54,656 nucleotides of DNA from contig JASBSA010000064.1 of assembly GCA_030149175.1 (NCBI GenBank), forward strand, positions 1 through 54,656. Reading direction: 5' to 3'. Position numbers and translations under genes: made by a program. This document shows, piece by piece, positions 9,553 to 18,466 of this stretch. Numbering within the stretch: position 1 is the stretch's first letter; each line of letters starts with the position of its first letter. This stretch comes from Winogradskyella sp. (lineage in GTDB: Bacteria > Bacteroidota > Bacteroidia > Flavobacteriales > Flavobacteriaceae). Below the pieces are notes generated by a model. That model was not told where the DNA came from. It ran no database searches and saw only the letters and a list, made by a program, of their open reading frames with translations.

Positions 9553-10236
9553 TTAAAGTTTAAAACTAACAATACCACAATCCATTTCAAATATTTGGCC
9601 AGACAACGAAGCAGCTTTATCAGACAAAAGAAACGTTGCCATATCAGCAACTTCTTCAGGTTTGAGGTATTTTTTTAGTGGATGACGCTCGTTCATGTTT
9701 TCTATCATTCGTTCGTTACGTAATAACTTTGAGGCTAAATCGGTATCTGTAACTGTTGGTGCAATAGCATTAACCCTTACTGTTGGTGCCAATTCAGCAC
9801 CAAGAGATTTAGTTAAGCCTTCTATTGCAGATTTAGAAGCCGCAACGCTTGCATGAAACGGCATACCTAATTTAGAGGCTACAGTACTAAATAGCACAAC
9901 AGAAGGCTTATTACCATTTTTCAAAACCGAAATGTATTGTTGAATAGTCTTAACGGCACCGAGTACATTAATTTCAAAATCATTCTTAAAGTCTTCTAGA
10001 CTTAAACGATTTATTGGTTTTAGATTAATGCTTCCGGGACAATATACTAAACCATCCGCTGAATCAATTTCGGGTAATTGATCATTAATAACATCGCATT
10101 GATGATGTATTAGGTTTTCATGAGTTTGCTGAGGTTCAGTCCTGCTAATGTTTATTACTCTATTAGAAGAAAGCAAAGATGAGACAATTGCATTGCCAAT
10201 ACCTTTGCTTCCTCCTACAACTATAATGGTTTTCAT
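9553..10236 (-). CDS. SDR family oxidoreductase (YxxxK Tyr replaced by Val)
   Basis: VVGGSKGIGNAIVSSL Rossmann motif; FSTVASKLGMPFHASVAASKSAIEGL with V at the Tyr position. Confidence 0.88.
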   Translation of the reverse strand: MKTIIVVGGSKGIGNAIVSSLLSSNRVINISRTEPQQTHENLIHHQCDVINDQLPEIDSADGLVYCPGSINLKPINRLSLEDFKNDFEINVLGAVKTIQQYISVLKNGNKPSVVLFSTVASKLGMPFHASVAASKSAIEGLTKSLGAELAPTVRVNAIAPTVTDTDLASKLLRNERMIENMNERHPLKKYLKPEEVADMATFLLSDKAASLSGQIFEMDCGIVSFKL

Positions 10237-10240
10237 ATTT

Positions 10241-10468
10241 CTATGCTGCTGTTAATGGACGACCTTTTAATCGTTTCTCAATTTTTTGTTTAATAACCGT
10301 TAAGCGTTTCATGAGATCCATTAGTTTGGCGTCTTTCTTTTTCTTGTAGATTTCGTTGATAGCAAGGATGATTTCTTTTGCTTCTCTAGAAGCTAAAATA
10401 CGCTCGCTTGTTGTTTTGAAAGTATGTTTTCTATTTTCAAATTCTACTGCTTTTTCTAATATATCCAT
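10241..10468 (-). CDS. Conserved small helical protein of unknown function
   Basis: 75 aa, coding-like, 3 nt from the folE stop and 4 nt from the SDR start, same strand. Confidence 0.75.
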   Translation of the reverse strand: MDILEKAVEFENRKHTFKTTSERILASREAKEIILAINEIYKKKKDAKLMDLMKRLTVIKQKIEKRLKGRPLTAA

Positions 10469-10471
10469 AGC

Positions 10472-11164
10472 TTAATTATTTATATAGTTTTGCAATTCAA
10501 CAATTTTTTCTGGTGTGTTAAAAATGCCTCCGTAATAAGTTGTAACCGTAGCCGAAGTATCGTCTTTAACTCCTCTAGATGAAACACAAAGATGTTTGGC
10601 ATCTATAATTACGGCAACATCCTCAGTTTCTAGAACTGTTTTTAGCTCGTTGGCAATCTGTTGTGTTAACCGTTCTTGCACTTGAGGTCTTTTTGCATAA
10701 TACTGCACAATTCTATTCAATTTTGAAAGCCCTATAACTTTTCCAGAAGACTTGTAGGCTACATGGGCTTTTCCTATGATTGGCACAAAGTGGTGTTCGC
10801 AATTAGAGTAGAAGGTGATGTCCTTTTCTACCAGCATTTGATTGTACTGATATTTGTTATCAAACAATGCGACTTTCGGTTTGTTTTTTGGATCTAGACC
10901 AGAAAAGATTTCTTCTACATACATTTTTGCCACACGATCTGGCGTTCCTTTTAAAGAATCGTCATTTAAATCTAAACCAAGTACATCCATTATTTCAGAA
11001 AAAAGTATTGATATACGTTGTTTTTTTTCATCATTAGACATTTCAAAGGCATTTGCCTTCATTGGTGTATCTAAACCAGTAAATAAATGGTCATCTCCAA
11101 TGTCATCTATTGATAATCCATTAAGGTGATGACCATTTTTGTTAGGAATAATTTTCGTTTTCAT
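10472..11164 (-). CDS. folE: GTP cyclohydrolase I
   Basis: GTPDRVAKMYVEEIFSGL...YSNCEHHFVPIIGKAHVAY...VIGLSKLNRIVQYYAKRPQVQERLTQQI...HLCVSSRGV. Confidence 0.96.
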   Translation of the reverse strand: MKTKIIPNKNGHHLNGLSIDDIGDDHLFTGLDTPMKANAFEMSNDEKKQRISILFSEIMDVLGLDLNDDSLKGTPDRVAKMYVEEIFSGLDPKNKPKVALFDNKYQYNQMLVEKDITFYSNCEHHFVPIIGKAHVAYKSSGKVIGLSKLNRIVQYYAKRPQVQERLTQQIANELKTVLETEDVAVIIDAKHLCVSSRGVKDDTSATVTTYYGGIFNTPEKIVELQNYINN

Positions 11165-11219
11165 AGCATCTTTTTAATGTGCTGTATTTAAGTACTCCAA
11201 GCTTAAATCAAAGCACGGG

Positions 11220-11492
11220 TTATCGTTTTGAAATAGAGTTATTTGATATTGTTCGTTGACGAGAGCATTTAAATCTGCCTTTGCCAAAACTTCGTTTTTT
11301 ACTGTGTTTAGTCGCTCGGCCTTGTACGCGTTTTCTCCACATTCTGAAACTACTTGGTTTCATTTCTTTGCGCATCAGTTCTATGACCTCTTGCTCTTTT
11401 AAGCCAAACTGAAAGGTAATGGCTTCAAAAGGCGTTCTATCTTCCCAAGCCATTTCTATTATGCGATCTATTTGTCTGTCATCTAAACTCAT
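11220..11492 (-). CDS. TIGR03643-family small protein
   Basis: DRQIDRIIEMAWEDRTPFEAITFQFGLKEQEVIELMRKEMKPSSFRMWRKRVQGRATKHSKKR; this family is commonly found beside photolyases. Confidence 0.82.
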   Translation of the reverse strand: MSLDDRQIDRIIEMAWEDRTPFEAITFQFGLKEQEVIELMRKEMKPSSFRMWRKRVQGRATKHSKKRSFGKGRFKCSRQRTISNNSISKR

Positions 11493-11920
11493 ATAGTAGT
11501 TGGCATTGAAAATTGTAAATCGTATTTTACTTTTTCGTCTAACAGTTTATCAAAAAAGTTTTTATTCTCTCTGAAGGTTTTACTGTTTCTAAAATGAATG
11601 TAGCGTCCTTGAGCGTGTAAGCTAGAACCATTCACTTTATAAATGACCAGTTGATAATATGGGATAATCCATGTGAAATTTTTCAAACCTTTATTAATCA
11701 TGATTAAAATACCTTTTGGTCGCAGTTCTATATTGGCATAATTAATATCTGAAACTGTATTCATCATGCTTTGCATGTTTGGACTAACTTCATCTATAAT
11801 CATGCGTTTAGACCCTATGCCTCTCATCTTCAATTTTTGTACCAAACCAAAAGGATTACCAACAAGGTCGGCAATAATTTGTTTGTGCTCAGAATTGTGA
11901 TGTGTGGTATTTAAAATCAT
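11489..11920 (-). CDS. Conserved protein of unknown function (start trimmed to Met17 of the ORF-track model)
   Basis: ORF track extends to 11968, but its first 16 codons run through a perfect dyad and likely promoter (11926-11966). MILNTTHHNSEHKQIIADLVGNPFG is a more plausible N-terminus. Confidence 0.7.
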   Translation of the reverse strand: MILNTTHHNSEHKQIIADLVGNPFGLVQKLKMRGIGSKRMIIDEVSPNMQSMMNTVSDINYANIELRPKGILIMINKGLKNFTWIIPYYQLVIYKVNGSSLHAQGRYIHFRNSKTFRENKNFFDKLLDEKVKYDLQFSMPTTI

Positions 11921-11925
11921 ATACG

Positions 11926-11933
11926 TAAAAATA
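11926..11933 (-). promoter_or_regulatory. Candidate -7 element (TATTTTTA) of operon B
   Basis: Minus strand TATTTTTACGT; matches TATCTTTACGT at the equivalent position of operon A. Confidence 0.4.
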
Positions 11934-11938
11934 CAAAT

Positions 11939-11966
11939 GTTTAACTTTTTAAAATAATAGTTAAAC
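11939..11966. promoter_or_regulatory. Operator-like dyad GTTTAACT-N12-AGTTAAAC (copy B)
   Basis: Perfect 8-bp arms with 12-bp spacer; flanks AAAT...AAAA shared with the copy at 20466-20493. Confidence 0.75.
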
Positions 11967-12019
11967 AAAAATTAACAGAGAATTATGAAAGTATATTCTA
12001 GATGTGTGTAGAGTAAACC

Positions 12020-13510
12020 CTAATCGTTCTTTAAAAGCTTGCTTCTGTCTTGTAATGTATGTCGTCTTAATATGCGAAAACTTTCTTTTACTACTTCGGG
12101 ATCTTTTTTCATGTTCCACAGAATTTCGCTTGCGCGTTTTCTGTTTTCTTTAATGTTTATGATAGGTAAGGGATAATCTGTGCCTAGCTTAAAATTGTAA
12201 AGACCTTGTTCTAATTCTGTCATTAAATAGGGCTCATGAATAAAGGGAATATCTAAGCGTGCAAGTTCTGGCACCCATTTTTTTATAAACTCTGCATTTG
12301 GGTCGTGCTTTAATCCATTTAGTGTAGGATTGTAGATTCGTAAGTTATTGATTCCAGTTTCACCAGCTTGCATTTGAAGCTGTGGAAAATGAATACCTGG
12401 TTCAAAATCTAGAAACTGTTGTGATAAGTGTTCTGACGCATTTTGCCAAGGTTGCCATAAAAGATGTGTAAAAAACGATACTAGCATGGCACGCATCCTA
12501 AAATTAACATAACCCGTTTCTATTAGACAACGCATACTGGCATCAACTAGCGGAAAACCGGTTTTACCTTCTTGCCAGGCTTGCTGGTATTGTAACGAAA
12601 TGCTTTTTTTGAGTTTATGATAGCCCTTATTAACACTTTCATTTTCCATGGTATGCTCCATTTCAAACTTTTGTATAAAATGAGCCTGCCAACGTAAGCG
12701 TGATATGAAGCCACCAATATGGCGTTTATCCTTAGCTGTATCTTTTATCTTCTGCGCTTCTTGATAAACCTGGCGAATAGAAATATTGCCCCAGGCAATA
12801 TATGGCGAAAGTCTGCTACAGCTTGTGCGTGATGCCTCTGGTTTTGAAATGTTGAACATATAGTCTTTGTAACGACTCTCAAAAAAAGATTGGGCATATT
12901 TCCAAGCTATAGCACTTCCACCTTTTTGAAATTTTGTTGATTCTGGTGTGCTTAAATCTGTAGTTGTAAGGACACTTTCTAGGGTAGAAATAGCATTTAA
13001 GTCTAATAATTGTTCTGGGTTAGGATTAAATGTTTCAAGCGATTGACTCATGTACACTTCCCAATTTTCTAACCAATTTTCTCTGTTAGTTAATCCACGC
13101 TCTACACCATTGTTTTTACTTTCGTTCCATATAATGAAATTGTTTCTACAATAGCGTTTAAATTCTTTATCTCTATTGTAAGTTGCCAGAATACCAGTTT
13201 CAACATGAGAATATATAGCATCTATTTTATAAAACTCTTGGATGAGATTAAATGCGGTTTGTATATCGCTTGTTACAGTGAGAACTTTAGAGTTATGGTC
13301 TTTTAGTTGCTTATTAATATCTCTTATAGATTCTTTTATAAAGTTAAAATGACGCTCGCTGTAGTGGTTATCATTAAGTAAAAAGTGTTCAAAAACATAA
13401 AGTAATAGAGTAGGTTTTTCCGTCTTTAGAGCATTGGCAATAGCTTCATTATCCTGAAGTCTTAAATCGCGTTTTAGCCAAACAACATTGATATGTGGTT
13501 TAGTTGTCAT
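12020..13510 (-). CDS. Cryptochrome/photolyase family protein, divergent FAD-loop clade
   Basis: NVVWLKRDLRLQDNEAIANAL...GFPLVDASMRCLIETGYVNFRMRAMLVSFFTHLLWQPW...FEPGIHFPQLQMQAGETGINNLRIYNP. Confidence 0.93.
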   Translation of the reverse strand: MTTKPHINVVWLKRDLRLQDNEAIANALKTEKPTLLLYVFEHFLLNDNHYSERHFNFIKESIRDINKQLKDHNSKVLTVTSDIQTAFNLIQEFYKIDAIYSHVETGILATYNRDKEFKRYCRNNFIIWNESKNNGVERGLTNRENWLENWEVYMSQSLETFNPNPEQLLDLNAISTLESVLTTTDLSTPESTKFQKGGSAIAWKYAQSFFESRYKDYMFNISKPEASRTSCSRLSPYIAWGNISIRQVYQEAQKIKDTAKDKRHIGGFISRLRWQAHFIQKFEMEHTMENESVNKGYHKLKKSISLQYQQAWQEGKTGFPLVDASMRCLIETGYVNFRMRAMLVSFFTHLLWQPWQNASEHLSQQFLDFEPGIHFPQLQMQAGETGINNLRIYNPTLNGLKHDPNAEFIKKWVPELARLDIPFIHEPYLMTELEQGLYNFKLGTDYPLPIINIKENRKRASEILWNMKKDPEVVKESFRILRRHTLQDRSKLLKND

Positions 13511-14985
13511 TTTAAATTATCAAGAAATTTTTCGGCATTTTTAAAATGGTTTTCTAGAGTATCTTTTTTCATTCGGTCTAGGTTACCTAGTAACATTCCT
13601 AGTCTTGGATTGCTCTCAAAAAAATTACGATGCTTATCCATAAACCTCCAAAATAGTCCATCCCAAGTATCTTGCCAATCTCCTTTAGAATAATTACTCA
13701 TTTTCATAATATAGTTGCTGCTACTTATATAAGGTTTGGTAGACATTAAGCCACCATCTGCAAACAGACTCATGCCATACACGTTGGGTACCATAACCCA
13801 ATCGTAGGCATCAATGAATAATTCCATAAACCATTTGTAAACGTCATCAGGATCAAACTCGCAAAGCACCATAAAATTTCCTAGAATCATCAAACGTTCT
13901 ATATGGTGCGCATAAGCGGTTTTGTTAACTTTCTTAATAACATCATCTACAGGTTTTATTCCAGTAGAACCATCATAAAATGATTTTGGTATTTTTCGTT
14001 TGAAGTCCCAGAAATTCTTGGTACGCTCTTCTGTACCTTTTACTTGGTAAACACCTCTGATAAATTCTCGCCAACCTAAAATTTGTCGTACAAATCCTTC
14101 TGTAGAATTTATTGGCACATCATTGAGTTTAGCATAATCTATAGCATTTTCAATCACCTCAGAAGGGTTTAGCAAACCAATATTGATTAATGGCGATAAC
14201 AAACTATGATTTAAAAAATGCTCTTCTTTTACAATTGCATCTTCATAAACTCCAAACTCATGAAAGCGATAGTCGAAAAATTGTTGTAACCATTGCTCTG
14301 CAGATTCAAAATCGATTGGGTAAGTTAAGAAGTCATTTAGCTCTCCGTAATGATTACCAAAGTGTTCTTCTACATAGTTTTCGGCTTCTTTGTGATATTT
14401 TGATTTATCAGGAAATTGAATATTTGGTGGTGTTTTGTCTTTAGGGTATTTCTTTCGGTTTTCAGAATCGTAAGTCCATTTTCCACCTTCTGGTTCTTTT
14501 GAAACCATTAAAATATCTCGTTTTTTTCGTTGTTCTTTATAAAATGAGGTTTGAAAAAATTTCTTTTTTGATGGTTTAAAGAATGAGCTGAGATCTTTTT
14601 TTGTATTGATAAACAGTGGACTTTCGTACCATTCAATTGTAATGTCTTTTGAAGTTGATTTAATGTGCTTTTCTAACCAGTTGTCAGTTGGATCTATAAT
14701 GTGAAGTGTTTTGCTACCTTCCGCAATTAATTTTGGAATCAACTTACGTACATCACATAAATCTGAAGTCGCTTCAATATAATTTATTGTTTTGCCTTTT
14801 GATGCTAAATAATCTTCATAGGATTTCATGGAAGCTCTGTGAAACGCTATCTTCTGTTTATGAAATTTATAGTGTTTAAAGAATAGATATTCCTCAATAA
14901 GGTAGATATCTGCATCAATATTTAGAATTGGAGAATTCTGAAATAATTGATGAGGGAAAAGTAGTATGTGTTCGGTTTTTCTCAT
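13507..14985 (-). CDS. FeS-BCP/(6-4)-photolyase-like cryptochrome family protein without FeS Cys ligands
   Basis: MRKTEHILLFPHQLF...ILGWREFIRGVYQ...DAYDWVMVPNVYGMSLFADGGLMSTKPYISSSNYIMKMSNY. Start trimmed to Met37 of the ORF-track model (14985), which removes the overlap with the CRY-DASH gene. Confidence 0.9.
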   Translation of the reverse strand: MRKTEHILLFPHQLFQNSPILNIDADIYLIEEYLFFKHYKFHKQKIAFHRASMKSYEDYLASKGKTINYIEATSDLCDVRKLIPKLIAEGSKTLHIIDPTDNWLEKHIKSTSKDITIEWYESPLFINTKKDLSSFFKPSKKKFFQTSFYKEQRKKRDILMVSKEPEGGKWTYDSENRKKYPKDKTPPNIQFPDKSKYHKEAENYVEEHFGNHYGELNDFLTYPIDFESAEQWLQQFFDYRFHEFGVYEDAIVKEEHFLNHSLLSPLINIGLLNPSEVIENAIDYAKLNDVPINSTEGFVRQILGWREFIRGVYQVKGTEERTKNFWDFKRKIPKSFYDGSTGIKPVDDVIKKVNKTAYAHHIERLMILGNFMVLCEFDPDDVYKWFMELFIDAYDWVMVPNVYGMSLFADGGLMSTKPYISSSNYIMKMSNYSKGDWQDTWDGLFWRFMDKHRNFFESNPRLGMLLGNLDRMKKDTLENHFKNAEKFLDNLK

Positions 14986-14986
14986 G

Positions 14987-16291
14987 TTAAAACAAACTTG
15001 GTTGTAACCAAAGCTTTCTAAATTTTCTATTGCTATCATAACGTTCAGCTTGAAGCTGTACATTAAACTTTCGATCTCTTGGGTCATTACCAACTCCAGC
15101 TACATACATCCAGTTACCATAATTGCTATGTACATCATAGTCGAGTAGGAGCGACTCAAAATAAGCAGCACCAATACGCCAATCTAGTTGTAACTCTTTA
15201 GCGAAATAGGACGCGACGTTTTGGCGACCTCGATTGCTCATCCAGCCCGTTTCTTTGAGTTCAATCATGTTGGCATTTACAAAGTCACTTTTAGTGTTTC
15301 CATTAATCCAGTCGTAAATTAATTTTTGGTCAGTTCTCCACTCATAAATTTTATTTAGTATGCCGCCAAGCTTAAAAATTTGATTACCGTGTTTAAGGGA
15401 AATGTATTTGAAATAGTCGCGCCATATTAATTCAAAAATGAGCCAATAGGTTGATTGGTTTTTGTAATGTTCGGTTTCAAATTGTTTAACTTGCCAGTAA
15501 ATAGTACGTGCCGAAATACTTCCATTGGCTAACCAAGGTGAAAATTTTGAGCTGTAATCCTTACCAACTAATCCATTCCGAGTTTTCTTATAAAAACCAA
15601 GCTTTTTTGTGTTGAAGAAATAGTCTTTTAACCGTTGCATAGCTCCAATTTCACCTCCCTTAAATGGAAAGGCGGAATTGGTATGTGTTTCAAAATCTTC
15701 AAAACCCAAATCTGTTAATGTTGGAACCTTGGTTTTGTTTTCAATTCTATTATTTTCAGGCTGCTTCTTGATTGTTGACTCGTGTCTAATATCAATGTAC
15801 TTTTCAAGTTTTTTTCGGAATACCGTAAATACTTGAGGTGTTTGGTGAATCTCAAAGTTGATATCTTCAGGATGATATAAAAACTGATTATAAATGTGAT
15901 GCCAAGACACATTGTTCACCTTTTCTTTTATGGCATTTTCGGTATCAACTTCATCACTTGTCCATTCCTTTTGAAGGTAAATATTACTAACGTTGTAAGT
16001 TTTACAAATTGAGGGAATAATTTTCTCAGGATTCTCATAGAAAACTAATAAGTCTATATTAAGATTTCTGAGTTGAGTTTTTAGATTTTCTACAGTTTCA
16101 ATTAAAAATTTAGCTCTGAATTTTTCGGTTTTTTTGAAACCAAAAGCATCAGTTTCAAATTGTTTTGGATCAAAACAATACACACCAAAAAACGTATTAC
16201 CGTTTTTGGTAGCTTCACTTAATACGGCGTTATCTATGGTTCTAATGTCATTTTTAAACCAAACCAAGTTTTTTATTTTGTCTTTCTGCAT
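14987..16291 (-). CDS. DASH family cryptochrome
   Basis: [20 protein letters not shown]...[76 protein letters not shown]. Confidence 0.96.
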   Translation of the reverse strand: MQKDKIKNLVWFKNDIRTIDNAVLSEATKNGNTFFGVYCFDPKQFETDAFGFKKTEKFRAKFLIETVENLKTQLRNLNIDLLVFYENPEKIIPSICKTYNVSNIYLQKEWTSDEVDTENAIKEKVNNVSWHHIYNQFLYHPEDINFEIHQTPQVFTVFRKKLEKYIDIRHESTIKKQPENNRIENKTKVPTLTDLGFEDFETHTNSAFPFKGGEIGAMQRLKDYFFNTKKLGFYKKTRNGLVGKDYSSKFSPWLANGSISARTIYWQVKQFETEHYKNQSTYWLIFELIWRDYFKYISLKHGNQIFKLGGILNKIYEWRTDQKLIYDWINGNTKSDFVNANMIELKETGWMSNRGRQNVASYFAKELQLDWRIGAAYFESLLLDYDVHSNYGNWMYVAGVGNDPRDRKFNVQLQAERYDSNRKFRKLWLQPSLF

Positions 16292-16410
16292 TTTTCGCTA
16301 CAATATTTTACGTTATCCCAATCTTTTGCCCATTTTTTGCGCCACGCAAATGGTCGCTCGCAGACAGGACACACTTTTGAAGGTAGGTGTTGTTTTTTAA
16401 TACCTTTCAT
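16273..16410 (-). CDS. DUF2256 domain-containing protein, 45 aa (missing from the ORF track)
   Basis: Manual translation: [45 protein letters not shown]; CxxC...CxxxC zinc-binding pattern typical of DUF2256; overlaps CRY-DASH start by 19 nt. Confidence 0.92.
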   Translation of the reverse strand: MKGIKKQHLPSKVCPVCERPFAWRKKWAKDWDNVKYCSEKCRKTK

Positions 16411-17828
16411 TTTTTGTTAATCAAGGCGTTAATCATTCCATTAAAAACAAAAGCATGAAAGGGAAGAACCGAGTACCAATACAGTCGTCCCCAAATGCCT
16501 CTTGGTCTAAAAACTGCACGTTGGTAGAGCTGATCTTTTACAATTTTAAACTCTAACCAAGCTTCACCAGGTAGGCGCATTTCGGCAAATAGCAGTAAAC
16601 GTTTTTCGTCTTTATCGGCAAATAATACACGCCAAAAATCGAGGGCATCACCTGGTTCTAAATAGGTGTCATGTGTTCTTCCACGACGTAATCCAACACC
16701 ACCAAAAAGTTTATCAACATAGCCTCTAATTTTCCAAAGCCAGTTAAAACTGTACCAACCATTTCGACCACCAATACTCCAGATTTTATTGAGGGTAAAC
16801 GTTTCGTCTTTTACCGTTCTATGCCTTATATCTTTATAACAACCAAAATGTGGTAATTCAATATATTTAGAGAGTTGCACATTAAATCTGCCACTGCTTA
16901 TGGCATCTTTCCAGCTAGAGACAACAGCATTTTGCTCAATTTTTTGAAAGGCAAGGTTTACAGCAGTTTTATAATCTACAGGTTCTATGCCAATAATGTT
17001 GTTGATGTTGCTAGGTCTGCCAATCACTTCAACTTTCATGCTATCTACCAAAGCAGCAGCCAATTTAAACGACGTTGAGGTTACAAAATACAACCAGTAA
17101 GATGATAATTTTGGCGTTAAAACAGGAAGTGTAACGATACGACGTTTTAGACCTCGGACTTCAGCAAATTGCAATAACATTTCTTTATAGGTAAGCACTT
17201 CTGGACCGAAAATATCGAAGGATTTATTGTACAATTCTTCTTTGCCCAATCCGCCAGACAGAAAACCTAATACATCACGAATGGCAATAGGTTGCGTTTT
17301 TGTTTTTAGCCATCTTGGCGTAATCATAAACGGTAGTTTTTCTACAATATCTCTAATGATTTCGAAAGAGGCACTTCCGCTACCGACTATAATTCCTGCT
17401 CTAAAAGTTGTAAGTGCATAGTGGTCTGACTTTAACGTATTTTCAACTTGTAAGCGCGATTTTAAATGTTTTGAAAGTGAATTATCATTAACAATACCAC
17501 TGAGGTAGATTACTTGTTTACATTGAGTAACATTGACTAAGTTTTTGAAATTCTGGGCACATTGACGTTCCAGGTCTTCAAAATCATCATAGCTGGCAGA
17601 CATGGAATGTATGAGATAGTAGGCGACATCAATGTCATCTGGAATTTTATTAGGTTCTGGATCTAAAAAGTCTAGCTTAATAAATGAGCAAGATGGATGA
17701 TTTTCAATTTCATCTGGAATGCGATTTAAATCACGGACACAACAAATGAGCTCATGCTCATCTTCTAAAAGCTGAAGTGCTAATCTCTTGGCAATATAGC
17801 CTGTTGTACCTGTGATTAAAATTCGCAT
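16407..17828 (-). CDS. NmrA/SDR-type NAD(P)-binding protein with C-terminal DUF2867-like region
   Basis: [33 protein letters not shown]...[37 protein letters not shown]...[22 protein letters not shown]. Confidence 0.9.
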   Translation of the reverse strand: MRILITGTTGYIAKRLALQLLEDEHELICCVRDLNRIPDEIENHPSCSFIKLDFLDPEPNKIPDDIDVAYYLIHSMSASYDDFEDLERQCAQNFKNLVNVTQCKQVIYLSGIVNDNSLSKHLKSRLQVENTLKSDHYALTTFRAGIIVGSGSASFEIIRDIVEKLPFMITPRWLKTKTQPIAIRDVLGFLSGGLGKEELYNKSFDIFGPEVLTYKEMLLQFAEVRGLKRRIVTLPVLTPKLSSYWLYFVTSTSFKLAAALVDSMKVEVIGRPSNINNIIGIEPVDYKTAVNLAFQKIEQNAVVSSWKDAISSGRFNVQLSKYIELPHFGCYKDIRHRTVKDETFTLNKIWSIGGRNGWYSFNWLWKIRGYVDKLFGGVGLRRGRTHDTYLEPGDALDFWRVLFADKDEKRLLLFAEMRLPGEAWLEFKIVKDQLYQRAVFRPRGIWGRLYWYSVLPFHAFVFNGMINALINKK

Positions 17829-18466
17829 TAATCATTTATGTTTTCAAATTCTGGTTTTGGTCTTTGGTATTCTAAACGTGTGTTGGAGTTTGGGACAGCA
17901 TAAGCATCTAAACCATTAATTGTGGCTACTTTTCCTTTTGACAAATTGATGAAGCCGTCCTTTTCTAATAAGCCATCTTTCACATACAGTTTCTTGATTT
18001 TTCCAATCAATAGAATGGTATCATTAGCTTTAATTGGATATTCTTCAACATATTCCAAAGCCAATTGCAATGGACAGTTTTTTACAAAGGGCGCCGAAAA
18101 TTCATTTTTATATTCTTCATCAAGACGGGTAACATCAAACTCAGAAATAGAAGCATCATATTTTGCAGAGGTGTGATGCGCATCTTCAAGAATATTTTGA
18201 TGAATATGATTTAACGTGAAAAAACCAGTTTCCTTTATATTATCATACGTATTTCTGATAACTGTAGTTGGTCTGAGGAAAAAGCCCAATAAAGCAGGAT
18301 TGGAACCAAGGTGTGTCACGGAACTAAAAACGGCTACGTTACTTATACCATCTTTACTTTTTGTGCCAATTAGGTTTGCAGACTTGTAACCAGAACAACT
18401 GTTAATAAGGTTTATTCGGTATAAATGATGCATTTGGTTAATATCATCGTTATCAAATTCTATCAT
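17828..18466 (-). CDS. Flavin reductase family protein
   Basis: FMN-binding split-barrel features: SCSGYKSANLIGTKSKDGISNVAVFSSVTHLGSNPALLGFFLRPTTVIRNTYDNIKETGFFTLN. Confidence 0.88.
   Translation of the reverse strand: MIEFDNDDINQMHHLYRINLINSCSGYKSANLIGTKSKDGISNVAVFSSVTHLGSNPALLGFFLRPTTVIRNTYDNIKETGFFTLNHIHQNILEDAHHTSAKYDASISEFDVTRLDEEYKNEFSAPFVKNCPLQLALEYVEEYPIKANDTILLIGKIKKLYVKDGLLEKDGFINLSKGKVATINGLDAYAVPNSNTRLEYQRPKPEFENIND

Noticed and set aside
10854-11129. 91-aa + strand ORF antisense to folE
   Set aside because: Shadow ORF over a conserved enzyme; no independent support.
14986-15093. N-terminal 36-aa extension of the FeS-BCP-like ORF
   Set aside because: Overlaps the CRY-DASH C-terminus; conserved N-terminus MRKTEHILLFPHQLF starts at 14985.
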